A stretch of 64,000 nt of DNA. Origin: Bacteroidales bacterium. Its GTDB lineage: Bacteria; Bacteroidota; Bacteroidia; Bacteroidales; UBA6680. The translations under genes were made by a program, and so were the position numbers. The DNA is taken from contig JAOARD010000071.1 of assembly GCA_025210735.1 (NCBI GenBank), positions 1 to 64,000 on the forward strand, written 5' to 3'. Under the pieces are notes generated by a model. It saw only the letters and a program-made list of their open reading frames with translations, did no database searches and was not told the origin of the DNA. Positions 11,901-20,066 of the stretch are shown here, one piece after another; position 1 is the first letter of the stretch; every line of letters begins with the position of its first letter.

Positions 11901-14900
11901 CTGATGCAGACTTAGCTGATGCTATCATATTTAAAGCTACTGACGCTTCAGGTGCAGATATTGCACATAATGCAACAATATCAGGACAAACAATTACATT
12001 AACGCCTGATGCAATGTTAAGCTTTGCTACAAAATACTATGTTGCTGTTAAGGCAGATATAATTCAGGATAAGAGAGGTAATAAGATTGCATTAACAGAG
12101 GCTGCATTTACAACAATTGCAGAACCATATATTGCAACATTGCCATTCTCTGAGAGTTTTGAAGCAGAACTGTTTGTTCCTGATAATTGGGTATTGGCAG
12201 GAACAAAATGGTCTCGTGATGCTACCGAAGGAGCTGTTTACCCTGATGGTACAGCAGTGGCAAAATACTATGCCGGAGCATATACATCAACAGATAATGG
12301 TACAATTACAACACCTGTAATAGATATAGAGTCAGTAGATAATCCCGGACTTAAGTTCCATTATACAACAACAGATATTACATTTAATGTATACGTATCA
12401 TACGATCTTGGAAAAACATATACAGAGGTACTTAATGTAACAGAGAATAACGACTGGAAACAGAAAGTTGTGGTTCTTGATACAGATAAAAAATATGCAA
12501 TTATACAGTTTAAGGCTGCAAACGGTAACTATACCGGAAAAGCTGCTACTGTTCTTATTGATAATGTAAAAGTTGAGGATCTTGGTTCTAAACCTGAGTT
12601 TGCTGTATCGCCATCATCACTTGATTTTGGTACAGTAGAGATGAATAAGAGTAGTGTACAGAACATTGTTGTATCAAACAACGGTGGCGGAGTACTAACA
12701 ATAAAGAGTGTTGAGCTTGCAGGAGACAACTCTTCAGAATTTGCTCTTAACGCATTAACACTACCTGCTGATCTTGTAGGTACACAACTTGATATAAAAG
12801 TTACATTTAATCCGGTATCAGAAGGTAATAAGAGTGCTAAAGTAGTTATTACTGAGAGTGATGATACTAAACATGAGGTTGCTATAACTGCAAACAGTGT
12901 TGATGCAAGAATAAAAACATTACCATTTGCACAGAATTTTGATGCTGTAGCGGAAATGGAGATGCCATTAGGTTGGAATGTAGTTAAAAACAATGCTAAT
13001 GCATATGTTGAGATACGTAAAGACGATTTGGCTAACTCTGCACCAAATGAGGTAAGAATGTATGGCGGAATGTCAACAGAAGATGTAATACTTACTCTTC
13101 CTGCAACATCGCTTGATCTAACAAATGCAAAGATTAAGTTTATGGCTCGTGGAGGTCTGTCAGCTGGTCTTAAGATAGGATATATGACAGATAATACTGA
13201 TAAATCAACATTTACAGAGCTATCAGTTGTTGATATCACATCACCTGTAAATGAGCAATACTCAGCATCATTGTCTGGAATAACAGCTACAGGGGAGTAT
13301 TATATTGCACTTAAACTTGCAAACCCTAATACATTTGCAGTAGTTAGTTTTGATGATCTTAAGATTACAACAAACAATAGTCCTGAGTTTACATCAGAAC
13401 CTGATGCTATAACCCTGCACTGTGGAGTTGAGTTTATGTACAATATTACTACAAGCGATGCAGATGGTAACGATCTTACAATCACAACTGAATATAAGCC
13501 AGATTGGATGACATTGACAGATAATGGCGATGGTACCGCTGTTCTTAAAGGAACACACAACAAAGCAGGCCTTTACTCAGTATCTCTTATCCTTGACGAT
13601 GGAGAAGATAAAGTAACAAAGAACTTTGCTGTTACCTACACAAATACAAAACCAGTATTTGATTTTACTCCGGTTGCCTCTATAAACCAGTTTAAAGCTT
13701 ATACATGTAATATTACTGCAACAGATGCAGATAAAGATAATCTTGTAATTACTGTTGAAGAGAAACCGGCATGGCTTACTCTTACTGATAATGGCGATGG
13801 TACTGCTGTAATAAAAGGTACAGCTGATGAATCAGGAGACTTTACCGTTAAACTTGCTGTAACTGACGGATTTGATGTTGTTAATACTCAGTATCTGATT
13901 ACTGTAGAGGCAAATGCAACTCCGGTAATATCGTCAATAGCACCAACAACAGTAACTGTTGGAGAGGAGTATAAATATGACATAACTGCTACCGATGCAG
14001 ATGGAGAGACTCTTACAATTACAGCACCAGTAAAACCGGATTGGTTAGTATTAACCGATAATGGCGATGGCACAGCTGTAATTAAAGGAACACCATCAGC
14101 AAAAGGTGATTATAATGTAGAGATATCTGTCTCTGACGGGAATCAGTCAATTAAGCAATTGTTTACGGTAGCTGTTGCAGCGTTGCCAAACAATGCTCCT
14201 GAATTTACATCAACACCTGTTAAATCAGTAACAGAGGATGAGCAGTATAACTACAACATTACAGTAACCGATTCAGATAGCGATGCAATTACAATATCTG
14301 CAACAGAGAAACCAGATTGGTTAACATTAACTGATAATGGTGATGGTACAGCAACAATTACGGGTACTGCCGGAAGTGCGGGCGATTACAATATTGTAAT
14401 ATCTGCTACAGATAGCAAAGAGACAGTTAAACAATCCTATATACTCACAGTGGCTGCGGCAGCCGGAGGTAATCTTAAGATAATTTCTGATGCTGTTACA
14501 GCCGCTACTGTGGGAACAGAATACATATATAATATCTCGGTATCAGGTAATAATAATCCAACAATTACAGCTCCAGTTAAGCCGGAATGGTTAACATTAA
14601 CCGATAATGGCGATGGTACAGCTGTAATAAAAGGAATACCTGCAGCAAAAGGTGATTATAATGTTAAGATTGTTGTAACAGTTGGCTCTTCATCAGTTGA
14701 GCAGGAATTTGTAATTAATGTTACAGGAACAACAGCAATTAATGATGTTGAATTAATAAAAGCAATCTATCCAAATCCGGCAAAAGATATTGTAAATATC
14801 GAGCTTGCTGAGAGATCAGATCTGTTTATAATTAACGCAATAGGAAATATAATTAATAGTAGATTAAATGTTACAGGAACAGTTCAAATGAACATCGGAA

Positions 14901-14980
14901 ATCTTCCTGCTGGAATCTACTTTGTAAAAGTCACAAATAATAAAGCTAATAGGGTTCATAGGTTAATAGTTGTTGATTAG
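8984..14980 (+). CDS. Giant T9SS-secreted adhesin-like protein with six J-type, three anchor-D and five Ig-like repeats
   Basis: This 1998-aa protein starts with a signal peptide (about 1-27, ending TGLSQ). By eye it shows a J/MAM-like domain (29-180), a CARDB-like domain (184-262), then alternating J-type domains (about 286-425, 541-665, 780-925, 1049-1200, 1309-1460) and choice-of-anchor D domains (434-530, 671-775, 1203-1305). A Big_5-like Ig domain with PITIDFDEAV sits at 936-1045. Five putative Ig/cadherin-like repeats of about 90 residues (about 1467-1908) each contain LTDNGDGTA. A T9SS sorting domain starts near 1920 (AIYPNPAKDIVNI). No enzyme domain is seen. The architecture suggests a long surface rod for adhesion or glycan binding; this is inference. 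It is flanked by terminators on both sides, so probably its own transcription unit. Confidence 0.85.
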   Translation: MRKFYKLLRELFIVTALCSVLPLTGLSQTVLQEGFETGYNNYAALSAPWSTSESYKWLVLKNSTYDTKRAHSGNWFVYLKKSSTTWMFREVTLEAGKTYKLSLWANQSALAGVNLTAAIGTAANEAAMTTNIIPSTSISRNFKNITGTYTAASDGTYYIGIKGEVPLASEYLVIDDIKLAVQYDNDLAVDKVSVKELVVAGQQTDITATIENAGSTDKTNVDVVFKVNNTVIATKNIASLTAGEKIEVTAPYTVTEGINTVKIELPADDYTGNDSAEGTIKGIPTGTQFMGFEDEAFPPQKWEVVGSDFKRTVVPAEIQEGTGAANIDKFGRYTDAMLITPKVVVNSSSVFAFYAKSADPFNKIQVQYSEDKTNWTTVGDEIILTGEYKLYEIDMSVLDGNYHIALKCNPTSTSNYSYNKLSIDNIYFPELYVSSEPEIALSDAEINFNTIVTNSVVEQTLKITNTGGAQLDITGITVESPFSVTWTGSIAPQATQDIKISVNAPTAGDYTGTITVNSNASTGTNTATVKAKAVDPINMPYNQSFETTVSDWDLGGWSINSNQVAEGTKAIMTYSNSDALISPWIKLNSANPRIAFSAVAPKELKLEITEDGTNYTELWKGTQLAEYDRFIISLKSYANKSVRLRFSSSAMQNYSTTYLDFIVIEDTPSTPIYKCSVVSMDFGVTLLGESKTKSVVISNLGADGLNIKSITIEGTGNGFSLSAITLPAILNANEKLAFDVTFAPAKVGDVTDNLIVTLNDDTKHTYALTGKGFDSELKTLPYSENFDSYEISEMPAGWNKIVNATSSMAEVKLTNAGSYVSSLPNALKLYGAGSTNSDIMAIMPKTKIDYSGTELSFKASGGSIDLGIGYVTDVADASTYTELKSVTLEYAYKDYTVKLPDMTITGDYYLVFKNKSSNTYSSVYIDDVNWAADTKAPEVTFIPANEANDANPVSPITIDFDEAVYNASGNVLADADLADAIIFKATDASGADIAHNATISGQTITLTPDAMLSFATKYYVAVKADIIQDKRGNKIALTEAAFTTIAEPYIATLPFSESFEAELFVPDNWVLAGTKWSRDATEGAVYPDGTAVAKYYAGAYTSTDNGTITTPVIDIESVDNPGLKFHYTTTDITFNVYVSYDLGKTYTEVLNVTENNDWKQKVVVLDTDKKYAIIQFKAANGNYTGKAATVLIDNVKVEDLGSKPEFAVSPSSLDFGTVEMNKSSVQNIVVSNNGGGVLTIKSVELAGDNSSEFALNALTLPADLVGTQLDIKVTFNPVSEGNKSAKVVITESDDTKHEVAITANSVDARIKTLPFAQNFDAVAEMEMPLGWNVVKNNANAYVEIRKDDLANSAPNEVRMYGGMSTEDVILTLPATSLDLTNAKIKFMARGGLSAGLKIGYMTDNTDKSTFTELSVVDITSPVNEQYSASLSGITATGEYYIALKLANPNTFAVVSFDDLKITTNNSPEFTSEPDAITLHCGVEFMYNITTSDADGNDLTITTEYKPDWMTLTDNGDGTAVLKGTHNKAGLYSVSLILDDGEDKVTKNFAVTYTNTKPVFDFTPVASINQFKAYTCNITATDADKDNLVITVEEKPAWLTLTDNGDGTAVIKGTADESGDFTVKLAVTDGFDVVNTQYLITVEANATPVISSIAPTTVTVGEEYKYDITATDADGETLTITAPVKPDWLVLTDNGDGTAVIKGTPSAKGDYNVEISVSDGNQSIKQLFTVAVAALPNNAPEFTSTPVKSVTEDEQYNYNITVTDSDSDAITISATEKPDWLTLTDNGDGTATITGTAGSAGDYNIVISATDSKETVKQSYILTVAAAAGGNLKIISDAVTAATVGTEYIYNISVSGNNNPTITAPVKPEWLTLTDNGDGTAVIKGIPAAKGDYNVKIVVTVGSSSVEQEFVINVTGTTAINDVELIKAIYPNPAKDIVNIELAERSDLFIINAIGNIINSRLNVTGTVQMNIGNLPAGIYFVKVTNNKANRVHRLIVVD
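13381..14712 (+). repeat. Five tandem Ig-like coding repeats of about 270 bp
   Basis: A conserved DNA core (GATAATGG-GATGG) recurs with its first base at 13520, 13787, 14057, 14333 and 14603. It encodes DNGDG at residues 1513, 1602, 1692, 1784 and 1874, so the period is 89-92 codons. Units 1, 2, 3 and 5 also share the following GT-GCTGT (encoding TAV). Flanking sequence has diverged more. Confidence 0.85.
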
Positions 14981-15008
14981 AGTATAGTGTATGTTTTATT
15001 AACCTTTA

Positions 15009-15041
15009 AAAGGGTCTGCGGGAGCAGACCCTTTCTCTTTT
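15009..15041 (+). terminator. Hairpin terminator after the giant adhesin-like gene
   Basis: A perfect 11-bp stem (AAAGGGTCTGC / GCAGACCCTTT) with loop GGGA is followed by a T-rich tail. Confidence 0.88.
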
Positions 15042-15188
15042 ATATCAGCTGCTTTTACTGTATACCTGCTATTGGTGTAATGCGTTATCTTCTTGATTAT
15101 ATGATATGTTTTTAGTAATTTATATATGGGTATGATATTGATAAACAGATATCATTAAACCACAATTACTAATCTAAAACATAATAAA

Positions 15189-16178
15189 ATGAGAAGAACT
15201 TATCTATTTATTACAGTAATATTCACACTGTATCTGGTTATTTCATGTAACAACGCCACTGTTTCAGACCCTTTACCATCATGGAATAGCACCGAAATTA
15301 AAACAAAAATTATCTCATTTGTCGAGAATCAGGCATCAAAACTAAAACCGGAAGAGCGATTAGCCGTATTTGATATGGACGGAACCATAATATGTGAATC
15401 GCCACTTTGGATGGAGATGTATTGTGCGGTACAGGGATTAAAGATGCAGGTTGATAAGAACCCTGAGCTTAAGGAGCAGAAGATGTACCAATATGCTTTG
15501 GCATTAGACAAAGATCCGTTTAATAAGCAAGTAAAAGAGGAGTGGGGCAGCGATGTAGAGGCAATGGTGATAAATGCCTTTAAAGGGTGGAATAATAAGG
15601 ATTATATGGAGTATTGTAACAACTATCTTAAAACTGCAAAAGAGCCTAAATACGGAATGCCACTTATAGAGACATTCTATAAACCAATGATAGAGCTTAT
15701 AGAGTACCTGAAAAAGAACGAGTTTGAGGTATATATAGTTTCCGGCTCTCTGCAGGGACTTATCTGGAGTGTTTGCGACCACTCATTCGGATTCGACAGA
15801 GAACACCTTATAGGAACACGTCAGGCAATGAACCCGATATACATTAATGGTGAAGAGACTAAGTTTATACTGCAACCAAAGGTTATTAAGCCAAAGAATA
15901 ACAATAATGGTAAGGCTGAGAATATATACAGTCATATAGGCAGAACACCAATATTTGCATTTGGTAATACAACAGGCGATTTCGGAATGTTTCATATTAC
16001 CACAACCAATACACTTCCTAATGTATCGTTCCTGTTAAACCATAACGATGCAGAGCGCGAATACATGTACAAACCATGGCATGGTAAAGCAATGCCAACA
16101 TGGCGGGATACCATGCAGGCAAATGGGTGGAATATTGTGAACATGAAAGAGAACTTTAAAACAGTATTTCTTAACTAA
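15189..16178 (+). CDS. HAD-superfamily phosphatase-like lipoprotein
   Basis: This 329-aa protein has a lipoprotein signal (LVISC, Cys20), so it is predicted to be membrane-anchored outside the cytoplasm. HAD motif I is clear (VFDMDGT, Asp62 and Asp64), motif II is the Ser of YIVSGS, and motif IV is probably the GNTTGD stretch near residue 260. A Lys before motif IV (PKVIKPKN region) could supply motif III. The family hydrolyses phosphate esters through an Asp nucleophile; the closest-looking relatives are phosphoserine-phosphatase-like periplasmic enzymes, but the substrate is not predictable. It has its own leader of about 150 nt after the preceding terminator and is separated from the SDR gene by about 100 nt. 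Confidence 0.8.
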   Translation: MRRTYLFITVIFTLYLVISCNNATVSDPLPSWNSTEIKTKIISFVENQASKLKPEERLAVFDMDGTIICESPLWMEMYCAVQGLKMQVDKNPELKEQKMYQYALALDKDPFNKQVKEEWGSDVEAMVINAFKGWNNKDYMEYCNNYLKTAKEPKYGMPLIETFYKPMIELIEYLKKNEFEVYIVSGSLQGLIWSVCDHSFGFDREHLIGTRQAMNPIYINGEETKFILQPKVIKPKNNNNGKAENIYSHIGRTPIFAFGNTTGDFGMFHITTTNTLPNVSFLLNHNDAEREYMYKPWHGKAMPTWRDTMQANGWNIVNMKENFKTVFLN

Positions 16179-16245
16179 TTACTCTAATCTGTAAAATGTA
16201 TTCATCTATCAGTAATAGATATTCATTCTGGTTATCAGTGTAATA

Positions 16246-16253
16246 TACTTTTG
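16246..16253 (+). promoter_or_regulatory. Candidate Bacteroidota -7 box upstream of the first SDR gene
   Basis: TACTTTTG matches the TAnnTTTG consensus 28 nt before the ATG at 16282. The -33 box is not obvious. Confidence 0.5.
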
Positions 16254-16281
16254 TAAATATAAAATCAAAAACAATTGAATT

Positions 16282-17181
16282 ATGGCTGATAAAAAATGGA
16301 ACACCAGTTTAATACCCGATCAGAGAGGTAGAGTTGTTGTAATAACAGGAGCAACCAGCGGGTTGGGTAAAGAGGCTGCCAGAGTACTTTCAAACAAAGG
16401 AGCAAAGATTATTATGGCAGTACGTAATGTAACAAAAGGAGAATCTGTTGCCGATGAGATATACAAAATGTATAAAGGTGCAGATATTAAGGTTAAGGAA
16501 CTTGATCTGGCAAACCTTAAATCTGTGCGCCTTTTTGCAGAAGAGATGAACAGAGAATATAAACAGATAGATACTCTGATTAATAATGCTGGAATAATGA
16601 TGTGTCCGTTCTCAAAAACCACTGACGATTTTGAGATACAGATGGGAACAAACCATCTGGGGCATTTTGCACTTACTGGACTGCTTATGCCGCTGCTTAA
16701 AAACGGTACAGATCCACGCATTGTGGTTACGTCAAGTGTTGCTCATAAGTTTGGTAATATAAACTTCTCAGATATTAATTGGGAGAAACGTAAATACAAT
16801 ACAAACAGAGCATATGGCGATAGTAAAATAGCAAACCTCTACTTTGCTTATGAGTTGGTAAGGAAATTTAAGGAAGAAGGTACAAATATAAAGGTAACTG
16901 CATCGCATCCGGGATGGACAAAAACCGAGTTGCAGCGACACACCAATTTATCAGGATTGTTAAACAATATATTTGCTCAGCATGTAAGCATGGGAACACA
17001 ACCTACTCTTAGAGCAGCAACCGATCCTACTGCTGAATCAGGCGACTTTTTTGGTCCTGCAAAGCATTTTGAGATGCATGGTCATCCTGTAAAGGTTAAG
17101 TCAAACAAGTTATCACAAAACAGAGAGGCGTGGAGCAGATTGTGGGATATATCAGAACAGCTTACAGGTGTATCATATTAA
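16282..17181 (+). CDS. Short-chain dehydrogenase/reductase (retinol-dehydrogenase-like)
   Basis: This 299-aa cytoplasmic SDR carries the cofactor motif TGATSGLG near residue 20, the structural NNAGIM motif, the catalytic Ser in VVTSSVAHK and the catalytic YxxxK in AYGDSKIAN. The GxxxGxG motif followed by an Arg-containing segment (AVRN) suggests NADP(H) preference. Sequence style resembles the RDH/WW-oxidoreductase-like group, whose bacterial members act on unknown carbonyl or alcohol substrates. It precedes another SDR and an AraC regulator on the same strand, suggesting one stress or xenobiotic-responsive locus. Confidence 0.88.
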   Translation: MADKKWNTSLIPDQRGRVVVITGATSGLGKEAARVLSNKGAKIIMAVRNVTKGESVADEIYKMYKGADIKVKELDLANLKSVRLFAEEMNREYKQIDTLINNAGIMMCPFSKTTDDFEIQMGTNHLGHFALTGLLMPLLKNGTDPRIVVTSSVAHKFGNINFSDINWEKRKYNTNRAYGDSKIANLYFAYELVRKFKEEGTNIKVTASHPGWTKTELQRHTNLSGLLNNIFAQHVSMGTQPTLRAATDPTAESGDFFGPAKHFEMHGHPVKVKSNKLSQNREAWSRLWDISEQLTGVSY

Positions 17182-17289
17182 CAGGCGGACTGCAATACAG
17201 TGATATATGTTGCTGTATCAGTGATTAGTGTACAGATATAATATAGGTGAAACATAATTTTGAATTGATAATTAAAACATATAAAAAAC

Positions 17290-17398
17290 AAATTAAGACG
17301 TATGAAACGAAGCATTAGTAAAGACTTCTATTGGACATGAGAGTGAATAAAAATGCGAGTTCCATACGACATATAAAAATAAATTAAGACGTATGAAA
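17290..17398 (+). repeat. Duplicated translation-start region with possible 12-codon leader ORF
   Basis: An 18-nt sequence ending in an ATG-AAA start occurs at 17290-17307 and again at 17381-17398, 91 nt apart. The second copy is the start of the downstream SDR gene. The first copy opens a 12-codon frame (MKRSISKDFYWT, 17302-17340). Either a local duplication left a decoy start, or this is a leader peptide; the sequence alone does not decide. Confidence 0.5.
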
Positions 17399-18214
17399 AC
17401 AATACTAATAACAGGAGCAAGTACAGGAATTGGTAAAGCAACAGCAAAACATTTTATAGATAAGGGGTGGAATGTTATAGCAACAATGCGTACACCGGAG
17501 AATGAGAAGGAGCTTAAAAACGGAAGTAATGTGCTTTTATCGAGACTTGACGTACTTGACATAGATACAATAAACAGCACGGTAGAAGCAGGAATAGAGA
17601 AGTTTGGAAAGATAGACGTACTTGTAAACAATGCAGGATACGGTGCTTATGGACCTCTTGAGACATTCCCGAGAGAAAACATTATTCGTCAGTTTAACAC
17701 CAATGTAATAGGACTTATTGACGTAACACGTGCTGTACTGCCACACTTCAGAGGAAACAGATCAGGAGTTATTGTAAATATATCGTCAATAGGAGGGAGG
17801 ATGACATTTCCGTTAGGTTCATTATACCACGGAACAAAATTTGCCGTTGAAGGTATATCTGAGGCACTACAGTATGAGTTAGACCATATTGGAGTTAAGG
17901 TTAAGATTGTTGAACCAGGAGCAATAGCAACTGACTTTGCCGGACGTTCGTTCGATTTTCAGAACAACGAGGCTGTTACAGAGTATCAACCAATTGTTCA
18001 GGGCTTAATGAAAGGCTTTGAGACAATTCTGAGCGATGATACAAAGATATCGTCACCAGATCTTGTTGCATCTGTAATTCATGAGGCTGTAACTGATGGT
18101 AGAAACCAGCTACGTTATACTGCCGGAGAAGATGCTATTCAGTTTATGGATATGCGCAAGAAGATGGACGATGAATCGTTTATTAATGCAGTTAAATCGC
18201 AGTTTGGTGTATAG
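17393..18214 (+). CDS. Short-chain dehydrogenase/reductase, second SDR
   Basis: This 273-aa classical SDR has the cofactor motif TGASTGIG near residue 7, NNAGYGAYGP, a catalytic Ser in VNISSIGG and YHGTKFAVEG as the YxxxK motif, with the PGAIATDF loop after it. It is a different SDR subfamily from its upstream neighbour, so the two are not recent duplicates. Substrate is unknown. The start is the second of two copies of the same 18-nt start region; choosing the first copy would give only a 12-codon frame. A terminator follows at 18224. Confidence 0.88.
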   Translation: MKTILITGASTGIGKATAKHFIDKGWNVIATMRTPENEKELKNGSNVLLSRLDVLDIDTINSTVEAGIEKFGKIDVLVNNAGYGAYGPLETFPRENIIRQFNTNVIGLIDVTRAVLPHFRGNRSGVIVNISSIGGRMTFPLGSLYHGTKFAVEGISEALQYELDHIGVKVKIVEPGAIATDFAGRSFDFQNNEAVTEYQPIVQGLMKGFETILSDDTKISSPDLVASVIHEAVTDGRNQLRYTAGEDAIQFMDMRKKMDDESFINAVKSQFGV

Positions 18215-18223
18215 AATAATAAC

Positions 18224-18255
18224 AAAGGGGTTAAAACATCATTTTAATCCCTTTT
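18224..18255 (+). terminator. Terminator after the second SDR gene
   Basis: A 13-bp stem (AAAGGGGTTAAAA / TTTTAATCCCTTT, one G-T wobble) with a 5-nt loop ends in TTTT. Confidence 0.8.
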
Positions 18256-18286
18256 AATTACTATATTTTGCTTTAAAATGTAATAT

Positions 18287-19195
18287 ATGAGCACAATTAA
18301 GAGAATAGAGACAATAACAGAGGTATTCAGCTTTTTTGGTACGGGTAAACCAAAACATCCACTTGTCTCGTTAGTAAAACACGACGATATTGTTCCGAGA
18401 AAGAGCCTTGTTGGTGAATCGGTTGTAATAGACCTGTATCAGGTAACATTCAAGATGTGCTCAGACGGTTCATTTGGTTATGGGCGTAACTCATACGATT
18501 TTCAGGAAGGTACAATGATATTTACACGTCCCGGTCAGGTTATTACCATGCACGATTGGGAGCCGGAACAGACAAATGGAGGATGGACACTGATGTTTCA
18601 TCCGGATCTGCTGCGCAAATCGGAGCTAGGACGTAATATAGATAACTACACATTCTTCTCGTACGATGTTAACGAGGCACTACACCTTTCAGATGACGAG
18701 AAGAAAACACTGCTAGATATAGCCAATAAGATTGAGACAGAGTATAGCCTGAACATTGATAAACACAGTCAGAAACTGATAATATCAAACATAGAGCTTA
18801 TGCTTGATTACTGTATGCGGTATTACGACAGACAGTTTTATACTCGTGAGAATATAAACCGGGATATAGTAACCAAATTTGAGACACTACTGAAAGATTA
18901 CTATGACAATGGTAAAGCAACAGAATCAGGACTACCTACAGTAAAATATTGTGGCGAGGAGCTTAATATGTCCAGTAACTATCTGAGCGATCTCCTTAAG
19001 AAGATTACAGGCAGGAATGCGCAGGAACATATACACTATTTTGTTATCGAGAAAGCAAAGAATTTGTTACTGAGTGTTAACGATACAGTAAGCAGTATAG
19101 CATATGATTTAGGGTTTGAATATCCGCAACACTTTAGTAAAATATTCAAAAAGAAAACCGGTATGAGTCCGGCAGAGTACAGAAAAGTAAGCTAA
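18287..19195 (+). CDS. AraC-family transcriptional regulator
   Basis: This 302-aa protein has an N-terminal cupin-like sensor part (about 1-180, with FTRPGQVITMHDWEPE) and a C-terminal double helix-turn-helix domain (about 200-300). The latter shows the AraC signature SSIAYDLGFEYPQHFSKIFKKKTGMSP. It lies directly downstream of two SDR genes on the same strand but after a terminator, so it has its own promoter; a near-consensus TATATTTTG lies about 20 nt upstream. Regulation of the SDR genes is the natural guess from position. The effector is unknown. Confidence 0.9.
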   Translation: MSTIKRIETITEVFSFFGTGKPKHPLVSLVKHDDIVPRKSLVGESVVIDLYQVTFKMCSDGSFGYGRNSYDFQEGTMIFTRPGQVITMHDWEPEQTNGGWTLMFHPDLLRKSELGRNIDNYTFFSYDVNEALHLSDDEKKTLLDIANKIETEYSLNIDKHSQKLIISNIELMLDYCMRYYDRQFYTRENINRDIVTKFETLLKDYYDNGKATESGLPTVKYCGEELNMSSNYLSDLLKKITGRNAQEHIHYFVIEKAKNLLLSVNDTVSSIAYDLGFEYPQHFSKIFKKKTGMSPAEYRKVS

Positions 19196-19208
19196 TATGA
19201 CAATATAT

Positions 19209-19244
19209 TCAGAGGTGAATATGTAAATAAATATTCACCTCTGA
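19209..19244. terminator. Bidirectional terminator between convergent genes
   Basis: A perfect 14-bp stem (TCAGAGGTGAATAT and its complement) with an 8-nt loop separates the + strand AraC gene from the - strand formyltransferase gene. Confidence 0.85.
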
Positions 19245-19262
19245 TTAATCACTATTTTTTAG

Positions 19263-20066
19263 TTACTGTTCAGATATAAGAGCACTATTAATCTCAATAA
19301 GCTGGTTGAAACTCATAGATATATGTAATGGATATAGTTCTGTTTGAGGTTTTGGTAATATCTCACCACTACTTAACCCCATTAAAGTATCGTAAAAAGC
19401 GTAATTTCTGATCTTTAGAATCTCTCCGTGAATATCATTTAATCCCATCCCTTTTTTCGGTTTTATCTCATAGAACTTCAGTATATCACCTCCGTCAATC
19501 TTCTCATTTATAAAATGAGTAGTTAAACCAACCTCATCACTGTTTTTTACAGACCACGGCATAGAGTCTAAACCTCTGTGGTTTGGAAGCTTTCCGGAGT
19601 GCCCGTTTATAATCTTAATATCACCGTTATCTAGTAGTGGCGCTTTTAATAACCAGTTACTTGATAATAATAGTGTATATTCAATACCTCTCTTTGTAAT
19701 AATATCTCTGGTATTTACCGAAGAGTGTTTTTTTACCTCAAAAACCGGAATGTCTCTTCTGTTGCAGAATCTGCGTAATGAGAACCTGTTTATAACAGGA
19801 ATGTAATATACATGCTTATACATTATTCCGCTAATCACACTACTGTTCCAGAATGCTTTTTTTATACGTTTAAATCTGCTGTAATAATTTGTTACATTAT
19901 TAAATCTGGTATGAGCATCTCTGTATGCCTTCTCGTTGTCAGAGAATCTCTTTCTGCTGTTTCTCTCAATAATAACACAGTCTGTTTGTAATCCTTTATC
20001 GGCAAGGAAATCTATTAAACTTTCAGTTGCCGGACATATTGATTTTGCTAAAATGGATACCTTCAT
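19263..20066 (-). CDS. Formyltransferase-family protein
   Basis: This 267-aa protein resembles the formyl-transferase N-domain of methionyl-tRNA formyltransferase and related sugar or amine N-formyltransferases. The core INGHSGKLPNHRG supplies the expected Asn and His of the active site, and the downstream IDGGDILKF region supplies the Asp. It lacks a C-terminal tRNA-binding domain and is shorter than Fmt (about 310 aa), so it is probably not the housekeeping initiator enzyme. Its start overlaps the stop of the upstream amidohydrolase by 4 nt, so the two are translationally coupled. The pairing suggests consecutive steps on one small molecule or glycan; the substrate is unknown. Confidence 0.75.
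   Translation of the reverse strand: MKVSILAKSICPATESLIDFLADKGLQTDCVIIERNSRKRFSDNEKAYRDAHTRFNNVTNYYSRFKRIKKAFWNSSVISGIMYKHVYYIPVINRFSLRRFCNRRDIPVFEVKKHSSVNTRDIITKRGIEYTLLLSSNWLLKAPLLDNGDIKIINGHSGKLPNHRGLDSMPWSVKNSDEVGLTTHFINEKIDGGDILKFYEIKPKKGMGLNDIHGEILKIRNYAFYDTLMGLSSGEILPKPQTELYPLHISMSFNQLIEINSALISEQ

Noticed and set aside
12529..13239. 236-codon open frame on the - strand
   Set aside because: It lies fully inside the 1998-aa T9SS protein gene, is Ser/Leu-rich with no recognisable motif, and mirrors the repetitive coding sequence opposite.
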